DNA of 64,000 bases from Paratinospora sagittata. Lineage: Eukaryota > Streptophyta > Magnoliopsida > Ranunculales > Menispermaceae. Both the position numbers and the translations under genes were made by a program. Shown piece by piece: positions 1 to 9,842 of the stretch. The stretch covers positions 20,551,956-20,615,955 of the forward strand of contig CM069593.1 of NCBI GenBank assembly GCA_035771175.1, given 5' to 3'. Numbering within the stretch: the first letter of the stretch is position 1; each line of letters starts with the position of its first letter. The notes under the pieces are model-generated. The model searched no databases, was not told where the DNA came from, and saw only the letters and a program-made list of their open reading frames with translations.

Positions 1-930
1 CAAGTTGGGTTAAAACCCTCATTTTGGAAAACGTCGTAAAACGGCTCCCACAGTCAAAATTAGTCCGCTAGAATCGTTACATCTAGCTTAGATAGTAATT
101 TCACGAAAAAAGGGAGTGAAAATCGCTTACCTCAAGTCCGGATTTCACCCGAATTTCGTGTTCTCCTTCTCCGCCATTCTTTTTTTCCCCCTCTGCGTCG
201 TTCTTCATTCGTTCTTTTCTATCTGTTTTTCTTTTCTTTTCTTTCCTTCATTCAGCCACTCATTTCTTCTCTCTCTTCTTTTATTTCTTTTTTTATTTTT
301 ATTTTTTTTGTTTCGACGTTGGTGAGAGAGATTAAAGTAGATATGACTTCTTTTGTTTTATTTTATTTTTTTAATGTAAACGTTTGAGAGATTTAGATGA
401 GAAAGGAGAAGTTGATATTTTATATATAAGACAATGATCCAATGCTCCTAAACTCCCCTTATTAACCAACTCCTCCATCAAATTTCATTAAATTCAACTC
501 ATCTCATTTATATAAGTCATTTAATAATTCGATTTCAATCTACACCATTTAATAATTCACTTATTTCACATGTATTCATATACACACACATTAAATCATA
601 CTATTCTTTAAGTCATTAAATCATACTCTAATCCACATATTTAATTAACCAACCTCATACATTAATCAATTTAAGTCAACTCCAATTTTTAACTTGTAAG
701 CACTCATATAGGATGATCCCATATGTATCATCTTCTTTCTGTACATACACACGTATATTGGGCTCCTACGTAAAATACGTGTATTATCCAACGTATATTT
801 AGCTCATACGTATCAAATACGTGTATTATCACGCGTATATTTAGCTCATACGTACAAAATACGTGTATTATACATCTCGATATATGCGTACTTTAACGTA
901 TGTATTTAATTAAATTTACGGGGTGTTACA
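1..930 (-). repeat. Partial gypsy-type LTR (TGTAACACCCCG family), minus strand
   Basis: The right edge ends in the complement of TGTAACACCCCG (919-930) and shares long blocks with the LTRs at 16696-18760, 18773-20169, 24911-26926 and 48274-48733, including the 'taaaacggctccca' block and the repeated ACGT-containing units at about 740-890. Only the 5' part of the LTR (in its own orientation) is in the window, so its other end and any target duplication cannot be seen. It abuts copia gag sequence at 931, so it probably inserted into, or recombined beside, the 5' part of that copia element. Confidence 0.75.
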
Positions 931-2009
931 CACCCATTGCAGATGAACCATCTCAGCCAGTTGTGAGCAACGTCAACAATCCTGCTCCAAATCTTGTTGC
1001 TATCAATGCTGCTGCACAACTTCCAGTCAAGCTTTCATCCACCAACTATCCTTTATGGCGTGCTCAGTTTCATTTTATGTTGTTTGGTTATGATTTGCTT
1101 GGTTACCTTGATGGATCCAAGTCTTGTCCACCTGAAATTGTCACTGTAGACAATAGGACCTTGCCCAATCCAACATTTATTCTTTGGCAACGTCAGGATC
1201 AACTTTTACTCCATGCGATCCTTGCATCTTTATCCGAGACTGTTCTACCTCTTCTTGCTTCGTCACTCACTTCTCGAGAGGACTGGACTCGAGCTGCTCG
1301 ACTTTATGCTAACAAATCTCGTTCACGCATTATGCATCTCAAAGAACGTCTTCATTTGCTATCCAAAGGCAACAAATTAGTCTCGGAATATCTTCAACAC
1401 ATCAAGTGTATTTCTGATGAGTTGGCTCTTATTAATTACCCTCTTGCAGATGATGATTTGATTCTCTATTCCTTAAATGGTCTTGGCCAAGAGTTTAAGG
1501 ACATCACTACAGTTGTACGTGCTCGAGAGAACTTGATCTCCTTTGAAGAGCTTCACGATAAGCTTGTGGAACATGAAACCATGTTATCCCGAGATGTACC
1601 TAAACCTGATCCCTTCCCTGTTTCTGTCAACTATACTAATCATTTCACTTCCAATAAATCCCAAAATCACCGCACCACACCCACTCAAAATTTCCATAAT
1701 CATCATACTGGCAATCGAGGACCTTTAACTCACCAAAACAAGCACCCTCACTATAAAACCAATCAACAACCTCCAATTTGCCAATTATGTGATAAACGAG
1801 GTCATGTGGCCCGCAATTGCTACACTCTTCAACGCAAGCTCCAGAACTCTAACACCTCCCCCGTAGTGAATCACACTTCATTGAATTGCAACAACTTTGA
1901 CTGGCTTGTTGACTCAGCCGCTAGCTACCATGTTGCTAATGATCTTAATAACCTCTCTTTGCGTGACCCTTATGATGGTAGTGACGATGTTCTCATCGGT
2001 GATAGATCT
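931..2009 (+). pseudogene. gag-pol: copia Gag and start of protease (5' part of gag-pol)
   Basis: An open frame of about 360 codons starts inside the LTR junction, so the native start is lost. It shows the copia Gag core (KLSSTNYPLWRAQF near the start, HLKERLHLLSKG in the middle), then a basic, His/Asn-rich stretch and a zinc knuckle CQLCDKRGHVARNC. The aspartic protease motif WLVDSAASYHV follows. Gag packages element RNA into cytoplasmic particles and the protease cuts the polyprotein. The frame runs into the gypsy LTR at 2010, where reading continues to an artefactual stop at 2045. The reading frame itself is otherwise clean here. Confidence 0.9.
2005..2009 (+). other. Target-site duplication (left) of nested gypsy element
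   Basis: GATCT precedes the LTR start TGTGACGCCCCG and is repeated directly after the 3' LTR at 12751-12755. Five base pairs is the usual size for LTR retrotransposon integration. Confidence 0.95.
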
Positions 2010-4905
2010 TGTGACGCCCCGAAAATTATTTCATCTAGCCCATAACCCAATTGCATTTTTGCCCAAACTCTATATGTTGTCTTGATATGTTTGGTGTTTG
2101 TTTGATGATTATTTAATGTTTGTATAGTTGATGCTTGATAATGTATATAAATATATGTATCATAAATTGTATATGAGTCATGTTAAATTAAAGTGTAATG
2201 CATATGTTATGATTTATGCATGGGCTCATTAAACCATGAATTGATATGGGTTAGGATTGATTGAATAAAATGATAAATGAAATTGAAAATTTGGTGTATT
2301 AAATGGATTGGACATTTAAAATACATGTGGTTGGTATGGGTAGTATGAGACCAACACATGTGAAGGTTGGTGCATGAAAGTGGACAAGTGTCCAATGCCC
2401 ACTTCTCTTCTTCAAGGAAGTGCTAGAATGAGTGGAGGGAATCAAGGAGAGAATCAAGGAGGGAATCAAGGAAGTGCTAGAAAGAGGTGAGTGGAGAGAA
2501 AGAAAAGAAGAGAAAGGAAAGAAGAAGAGAAAGAAGGAGAGAGTTGCAGGAGGAAGATCCCTGCGACGTTTCCATCAAAGAAGTGGATCTTTGGAATATA
2601 CGGTCAGATTGAGCTCAAATTTTGTCAGCACGTTCGTAGCTTATGGTTCTTCATTCTGTCGGTGGAGATCTTGATCAGAGGTTTCTTCTAAGAGATCTAA
2701 CCTCTCAAACAAAGCTGGTCGGAAAGTATGGATTTCTCGCACCGTTCCGCTCAAACTTATAGATCTCCTAAATCTACCGTTAGATGGTTATAAGATTTGG
2801 GTATGTAGCTTCAAACTGATATTTCTACATTCTATACGGTTGAGATCTTAAGTCGAGGCTTTGTCTAAGGAATATAACCTCTCAAACAAAGCTGGTTGGA
2901 ATTTCTGGGTTTCTCGTGCCGTTTCGGTCAAACTTGTAGATCTCCTCAATATACCGTTGGATGGATATCAAATTTGGGTATGTAGTTCATAACAGATATT
3001 TCTGTATTCTGAACAATGAAGATGTTTATACGTTTAGTATTTTGTGTGATATAGCCATCTGAGTTTGGGTATTTGCAGCAGGAAAGGAGAAACTGTCTGA
3101 TTAGATACTTGTTCATCAAAGATACATATATTTTCGGTCCACCGTTGGATTGGGCTGATATTTGGACAGAAGGTTTGTTTCTTCACATACTTCAATATGT
3201 ACGGTGGATTTTGTGATTACATATTTTCATTGGTATATTAATACATCTGAACAGAATATTAAATGAAGAATTGGTAAGGTGCTTGTATTGGACCTAAATT
3301 TAGAATATGATCTTAGACATTTCCAAATAGCTTGCATGTCAACTATGTTGACCTAGTTGCCATTGTTGATGAATCCATGATGCAAAATTAGTAATATACA
3401 TGGCTGAACATGGTGACCTAGTGTAAATCGACAATATGGCCTAAGTATGGAAAATTTCATATTTTAGGGCTTTTGATACTTTTGGCCTAGAATCATTGAA
3501 TTGATGCAACTTATGTTTAATTAAGCATGATTAGAGTTGATTATGCTACTGATTTGGTGGTTGTGACCATATCATGGGTTAGGCCTACTTGAGATCAAGT
3601 GACCCAATTTGGGCATGTTTATGCCTAAAAGAATTGAAAATCAGTATTTTTGATTAATAGAATGGTTTATGTATGAGAACTATGCATTAGAGGCCTAAGT
3701 CATGTGATTTGAGTTGAATGATGGGATTAGATGAGATTTAGGCCTATTGTTTATATGTGGGCTAATTTAGGGTTGATGTGTAATGTCTATGTGATTGAGC
3801 ATAGAAATTGATGTATGTTTCAGGATCTTGATTGGGTTGATTCGGTTTGGTGGTCGTGTGTGGTTAAATACTCTCGCGAGGCTTGGTTGTGAGTAGACTT
3901 CATTTATGATTATATCTTTTATGTCATCATATCACTTATATATATTGTATCTTGAAAGCATGAATGTGTTCTAATGTTTTGAATGATGCATTGATTTGAG
4001 AAAACCTTATGACTTTGGTTGGACCCATCTATCTGGCTAATAAGGGGACTTAACCTTGTCATAAGAGGGTTTTAGGAAAGGAAATGATTGGGATCAACGG
4101 CACGGTGAAATAGACGTGTACTAGTAACCCAAATAAACATGATTGGGATCAACGGCACGGTGAAATAGACGTGTACTAGTAACCCAAGGCATGTGGAATG
4201 TGGATCCAAATTGATAAACTTTTACTTGCATCGAACTTATTATAAATGCTTGATATCTATATGTTATGAGCTTTTAATCATGCTACACATTGACATGCAT
4301 ACATGGTTTTTATTGATGAGTATTGATAGCATATTTGAATTCTATTCACTGGGCATCGTTGGCTCACCCTCATTTTCCTCTTTCAGGTCCTTCTGTCCCG
4401 AATAAGGGCAAAGGAGTACTCATATCTTGAGGGCCTTGCCTGCGAGAGAATCCAAGGCCTCGATGTGAGTTGAGAGGCATTTTGATTGAATTGTGTTTTA
4501 AATTATGAAGTACTATATTTTGGATTATGTAATTATAACACTTACCACATTGTAGTATGGGTGAGTTGGGACTTGTTAGATAGACTATGTGGGCATATGA
4601 CGGTTTTATTTGTACCCACAATTTTGGACTTTATGTGTATGTCAATTTTAATGGACTGTAGGGTTTATGATTTTATTTATGGTTCATTTTTATGGATTAT
4701 CCCTTGTCTTTGATGATTAATACGGTGGGTAGTTTTGTTTAGTACCTTTTAATATTATGTCGTTGTTTGAGATAAGGCTCGTAGGGTCTTAACCACCTCA
4801 CGGGAGTTGAGGAGTGGTCGGAGATGCCTACGCCGGGCGTCCCGCCCCGGCATTCCGCATGCCATTCCCTACGGGGTTGGTGGTCCGGGGCGCGGGGTCG
4901 CCACA
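2010..4905 (+). repeat. 5' LTR of nested gypsy element
   Basis: It starts TGTGACGCCCCG and ends GGTCGCCACA, with the primer site 2 bases further on. It matches 9843-12750 almost base for base. Around 2435-2475 a 12-bp unit (GAGAATCAAGGA-like) is present in one copy fewer than in the 3' LTR. A 55-bp tandem duplication lies at 4084-4187 and is shared by both LTRs. Short open frames here have no coding support. Confidence 0.95.
4084..4187 (+). repeat. 55-bp tandem duplication inside the gypsy LTR
   Basis: The block beginning ATGATTGGGATCAACGGC is repeated immediately (4084-4138 and 4139-4187). The same pair occurs in the 3' LTR at about 11929-12032, so it predates this insertion. Confidence 0.9.
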
Positions 4906-4907
4906 GT

Positions 4908-4920
4908 TGGTATCAGAGCC
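4908..4920 (+). promoter_or_regulatory. Primer binding site, initiator-Met tRNA
   Basis: TGGTATCAGAGCC lies 2 bases after the 5' LTR and is complementary to the 3' end of plant initiator tRNA-Met, the usual primer for minus-strand synthesis in plant LTR elements. Confidence 0.9.
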
Positions 4921-5131
4921 TGATTTTACTAGGTTTGGTTTATGTATTGGACTTAGATGACTTTGACCTAGGAATTGGGTGAGAGATTTAGGTGATTAAA
5001 AAGCTTAAAGAAACTAACTTAAAAGCCTTACTATCATATTTTCTGCGTGTATTATATGATATGGGTAGTTATGAGGCTTTGTTAATGTTTTAAATGTGTG
5101 ATGGTTGCTCGTATTTCTACTTCTCAGTGTC

Positions 5132-6073
5132 ATGAGGAGGAGCGAGAGATTGGGACAGCCACGCACAGGGCCATCCGATGATGACCGGATAGGGAGGATG
5201 GAGGAGATCATTCAGGCACAGACTTCACAGATACAGGCCTTAGTCCAGCAGGTTGAGGCTATTGCTCGACAGTCACCTCAAACAATACCTCAGGAGGCGG
5301 GCACTAGTGGGACCGAGGCTAGTGGAGCTGCAGGGGCAGCAAGACCTCAAATGGCTGTACCTCAGCCTATGCCTACACCTGCTCCTAATGTTGTGGAGAA
5401 CTCCACTGATCGGCGGATCAGACTGCTAGAGAAGTTCATGAAACTAAAGCCTAAGGAATTCACTGGTGGGGTTGACTTGAAGAAGGCCGAAGATTGGCTG
5501 AAGAATGTCGAGAAGATCAGTCGCTCCTTAGAGCTTGATGAGGAGTCTCAGGTTCTATGTGCTGCTCACACACTGGAGAGTGATGCAGAGGACTGGTGGC
5601 TTTCAGTGTTGGATACACAGGGGACAGTGAAGAGTTGGGACACCTTCAAACGGTTGTTCTTACAGGCTTACGTTCCAGAGACTGAGAGACAGGCTAAGCA
5701 ACTCGAGTTTTTGAATCTCGCACAGGGCACCATGTCAGTTAGGGAGTACGAGCTCAGATTTAGGCAGCTCGCAGTTTATGCTCCTGGGTTAGTTCAGACA
5801 CCGAGTGATAAGATTATGAGGTTCTCTTTGAACCTAAGGCCTGCGATCCGACAGGCCTTGTCTGTAACGAAGATGACTGATTTTGCCACAGTGGTCCAGA
5901 GGGCCAAACAGTATGAGTTGGCTGAGCGGGTTGATGGTATGTCTACACGGGCAGCTCCGGGTGTACAGACTTCACAGGCAGAGTCCGGGGGACAGTTCCA
6001 AACTCCATGGAAGAAGGGTAAATGGGGAAATAAGAGAAAATTTTATGGAGGAGTACAGTCCGAGGGTGCTTAG
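5132..6073 (+). pseudogene. gag: gypsy Gag (capsid part)
   Basis: From the ATG at 5132 (MRRSERLGQPRTGP) there are about 313 codons. A short glutamine-rich coiled stretch (MEEIIQAQTSQIQALVQQ) is followed by the retrotransposon Gag core, with LKKAEDWLKNVEKI, EDWWLSVLDTQGTVKSWDTF, FNLAQGTMSV-like and YELRFRQLAVY segments. A TAG at 6071-6073 stops translation just before the nucleocapsid zinc knuckle. The same frame continues beyond it with clear Gag-Pol sequence, so the stop is a nonsense mutation in what was one Gag-Pol frame. The TTG-led extension upstream of 5132 was not used. Confidence 0.85.
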
Positions 6074-7123
6074 AGTAAGGTATCCCAGGTTCAGACTGGT
6101 ATGATGGCCTCACCAGTGGTTTCCTCTCCTGTCCCGATTCCTATTCAGGCACCGAGTGCACCGAGACCCCCATTCCCACAGACTGCTGGCCGAGGCAGAG
6201 GTAGAGGCCGAGGAAGTTATATGACAACATCTCAGACTAGGTCATTTGCGCCCAGGGCTCCATTCTTATGTTTTCATTGTGGGCAGGCTGGGCATAGGAA
6301 GCTCGAGTGTCCGAATTTTCAGAGAGCTCAGGGATTTGTGCAGCAGTCCAGTGCCAGAGAGACAACGAAGGCAGCTACTGAGCCAGACCCGACAGCATCC
6401 AGGACTTTGGTGGAAGGTACTCTTATTATTTGTGGTACTTTTATGCATGTATTATTTGATGCTGGTTCTACATTATCATTCATATCTGGACGTATGGTAG
6501 ATAGTTTGCATTTGACTCCCATTAGGGCTAGTACATGGTTAGTGGTGGGTACTGTAGCTGGGGAAAGGATATACCCGAACATGATTTGTAGCCAGTGTGT
6601 GGTTCAGATTGGTGATGTTGAGATGCCTATTGACTTTCGAGTCCTAGAATTTTTAGAGTTTGATGCAATTCTAGGGATGGATTGGCTCGCGGCTTATCAT
6701 GCAGTTATCTACTGTTTCACGAAGAGAATCATTTTTCAGATCCCCGGACACCCAGTGTTTACACTACAGGGTAGAGCTTCAGACCAGACAGTCACAAGGG
6801 GTAGATTTGTGACTGATGGAGATAGGGAGATTTTGGCTGGGTTAGTACCTGATGAGGAAGAGACTAGTGAGGTGATACTTGAGGATATTTCCATTGTTAG
6901 GGACTTTCAAGATGTGTTCCCTGCGGATCTTCCAGGATTATCACCGAAGCGAGATATCGATTTCATTATTGAACTAGTCCATGGCACGAAGCCTATCTCC
7001 ATGGCACCATATAGAATGGCGCCAGCCGAGTTGAAAGAGTTACAGAAACAGCTTGAGGAGTTATTGGCTAAAGGCTTTATTGCCCGAGTGTGTCACCCTG
7101 GGGAGCTCCAGTTCTTTTTGTGA
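6074..7123 (+). pseudogene. pol: gypsy nucleocapsid, protease and N-terminal RT fragment
   Basis: This is the same frame as Gag. An Arg/Gly-rich stretch (GRGRGRGRG) precedes the CCHC knuckle CFHCGQAGHRKLEC. The aspartic protease follows, with active site LFDAGSTLSFIS and the downstream FDAILGMDWL block, and then the start of RT (MAPYRMAPAELKELQ, LLAKGFI). Near 7085-7092 the RT reading frame shifts, so this frame runs on nonsensically to a stop at 7123 while RT continues in another frame from 7090. Confidence 0.85.
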
Positions 7124-7869
7124 AAAAGAAAGATGGGAGCTTGCGGTTATGCATCGACTATCGCCAATTGAACAGGGTGACCATCAAGAACAAATATCCT
7201 CTCCCAAGGATTGATGACTTGTTTGATCAGTTGAGGGGAGCGAAGTATTTTTCGAAGATTGATTTGCGCTCCGGGTATCATCAGCTGAGGATCAGGGAGG
7301 AAGATGTGCCTAAGACAGCATTCAGAACCCGCTATGGACATTATGAGTTCCTTGTGATGCCATTTGGTGTGACTAATGCACCGGCGATGTTCATGGACCT
7401 GATGCAGAGGGTCTTTAGACAGTATCTGGATAAGTTTGTCATCGTCTTCATTGATGGCATATTGGTGTATTCCAAGACTCAGGCTGAGCATGAAGAACAC
7501 CTTAGAGTGACCTTGCAAACTCTGAGAGAGCATAGGCTATATACAAAGCTGAGCAAGTGCGAGTTTTGGATCACCGAAGTGAAGTTCTTAGGTCATGTGG
7601 TGAGTTCTGAGGGGATTTCAGTTGATCCGTCTAAGGTTGAAGCCATTATCAGTTGGCCTAGGCCTACCACAGTGACCGAGATCAGAAGCTTTCTTGGGTT
7701 AGCTGATTATTATAGGAGATTCGTTCAGGGATTCTCCAAGATAGCTACGCCTATGACTAGGCTCACCCAGAAAGATGTGTCTTTTGTATGGACCGAGGAG
7801 TGTGAGAATGCCTTTTTAGAGCTGAAGAAAAAATTGACATCTACGCCAGTGTTGATTTTGAGAGCCTGA
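7090..7869 (+). pseudogene. pol: gypsy reverse transcriptase, catalytic Asp lost
   Basis: It continues RT after a frameshift. Visible blocks are [74 protein letters not shown] and [13 protein letters not shown] copies element RNA into DNA in the particle. The catalytic box, normally F-[IV]-D-D, reads FIDGILVYS (about 7450-7476): the second Asp is Gly, one transition from GAC to GGC, which should abolish polymerisation. A second frameshift near 7857-7869 ends this frame before RNase H. Confidence 0.9.
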
Positions 7870-8449
7870 TCAAGAGTTGGTTATCTATACTGATGCCTCT
7901 CGTATCGGCTTGGGTTGCGTGTTGATGCAGAAGGATAGGGTCATTGCTTATGCATCGAGGCAGTTGAAGGTGCATGAAAAGAACTACCCTATTCATGACT
8001 TAGAACTGGCCGCAGTAGTTTTTGCTTTGAAGATTTGGAGGCATTATCTCTATGGTGAGAAATTCACTTTGTATTCTGACCATAAGAGCCTCAAGTACTT
8101 GTTCTCTCAGAAGGAATTGAACATGAGGCAGAGAAGGTGGTTAGAGCTCCTCAAAGACTATGATTTTACATTGGAATACCACCCAGGTAAAGCCAATGTA
8201 GTAGCTGATGAGTTGAGCAGGAAGCGGGTAGAGACAGTTATGGTAGCACGCCAGATGTCTCATGAGTGGAGACTACTTGAGGCGGCTACAGTTATGAGTA
8301 TATGTGCTACCCCTTCAGATCAGATTGTGATATGTGCTCAAATGAGAGCTCAGCCTACACATGTCTAGGAGGTAATTGACCAACAGAGACTTGACGTTGA
8401 TCATGGGATGTACAAGTTTTGGGCTGAGAGTAGTGGTTTTACTGATTGA
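7870..8449 (+). pseudogene. pol: gypsy RNase H and linker
   Basis: The frame resumes at about 7868. It shows [18 protein letters not shown] (first catalytic Asp), [19 protein letters not shown] (Glu), [12 protein letters not shown] (Asp) and [16 protein letters not shown]. The domain removes RNA from the RNA-DNA hybrid. A TAG at 8366-8368 and a TGA at 8447-8449 interrupt the linker towards integrase. Apart from these the domain looks intact, and its catalytic residues are present. Confidence 0.85.
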
Positions 8450-9799
8450 CACTTGTCATCTGATGGTGCCTTGAGATTTAGGGGACGTTTATGGGTTCCC
8501 GCAGATCCACGACTCAGACAGAGTGTTCTCCAAGAGGCTCACAGATCTCATTATGCTATTCATCCTGGCGGAACCAAGATGTATCATGATATGAAAAGAA
8601 TGTATTGGTGGCCCAACATGAAGAGAGAGATAGCGCAGTTCATTCAGAGGTGTGAGATCTGTCAAAGAGTCAAAGCTGAGCATCAGAGGCTTGGAGGGCA
8701 GATGCAACCGCTTGCCATTCCTGAGTGGAAATAGGAGCACGTCACTATGGACTTTGTTGTGGGATTACCCAACACCCCGAGGAGACATAATGCTGTTTGG
8801 GTTATTATTGATCGCTTGACCAAGTCCGCTCACTTTCTACCGGTGAACACTAGGGATTCTATGGACAAGCTGAGCAGACTCTATATGCGGGAGATAGTCA
8901 GATTACATGGAGTGCCAGTTTCGATTGTGTCAGATAAGGATCCGAAGTTTACATCGGTATTCTGGCAGGGGTTGCAGAAGCAGCTCGGCACTAGACTAGA
9001 TCTCAGTACCGCTTTTCACCCCCAGACGGATGGCCAGTCTGAGAGGTTGATATCGATTTTAGAGGATATGCTTCGAGCTTGTGTCCTTGAGTCCAGTGGT
9101 AACTGGGAGGAGTACATACATCTGTGTGAGTTCGCGTACAACAACAGCCATCAGTCCAGTATTGGCATGGCTCCTTTTGAGGCATTGTATGGTCGACCCT
9201 GTAGATCTCCGATCTGTTGGACGGAGGTAGGGGATGTTGCGATGATGGGACCAGAGTTTGTACAAGAACACACAGAGAATATTAAGAGGATCAAGCATAA
9301 TATGAAAGTAGGCCAAGACAGGCAGAAGAGTTACACTGATGCCAAGCGAAAGACCGTAGAGTTCGAGGTGGGTGACCAAGTTCTATTGAAGGTCTCACCT
9401 CAGAAAGGCCAAACTAGATTTGGGATAAAAGGCAAGCTCGCTCCGAGATTTATTGGGCCGTTCGAGGTTTTAGAACGAATTGGCCCAGTCGCTTACCGAT
9501 TAGCCTTGCCACCTCAGTTAGCAGCAGTCCACAATGTCTTTCATGTGTCAATGCTGAGAGCGTACAAGAGTGATTTTGATCACGTCTTGGACTGGAGGAA
9601 CATTGAACTGAGGCAGGATGGGACTTATGATGAGGAACCTATTCAGATACTTGACCGGAAGGTCCAGAGGTTACGTAACCGCGAGATTCTGATGGTTAAG
9701 GTGAGATGGCAGTTCCATGGCGAGGAATAGGTTACTTGGGAGCATGAGGACTACATGATGGAGCACTTTGCCGAGTTCAGGGGCTTAGGAAATTCTTAA
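8450..9799 (+). pseudogene. pol: gypsy integrase with chromodomain-like C terminus
   Basis: The N-terminal HHCC zinc domain is complete (HRSHYAIHPGG, then CEICQRVKAEH). The catalytic core has Asp in MDFVVGLP, Asp in VSDKDPKF and Glu in [13 protein letters not shown] (DD35E). The C-terminal [30 protein letters not shown] and [11 protein letters not shown] blocks resemble Tekay-clade integrase plus chromodomain. A TAG at 8732-8734 replaces a Trp-like position in PEWK(W)E, and a TAG at 9728-9730 cuts the chromodomain; its remainder (TWEHEDYMMEHF) runs to a TAA at 9797-9799. The chromodomain normally guides insertion towards particular chromatin. Confidence 0.88.
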
Positions 9800-9827
9800 C
9801 CTTAAAACTTCGAGGACGAAGTTCATT

Positions 9828-9842
9828 CTAAGGTGGGTGTGA
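9828..9842 (+). promoter_or_regulatory. Polypurine tract of gypsy element
   Basis: The purine-rich run AAGGTGGGTGTGATG directly precedes the 3' LTR. The sequence before it (CTTCGAGGACGAAGTTC) is the usual end of Tekay-type interiors. It primes plus-strand DNA synthesis. Confidence 0.75.

Noticed and set aside
5105..5131. TTG-led upstream extension of gypsy Gag
   Set aside because: No ATG; the ATG at 5132 begins the recognisable Gag.
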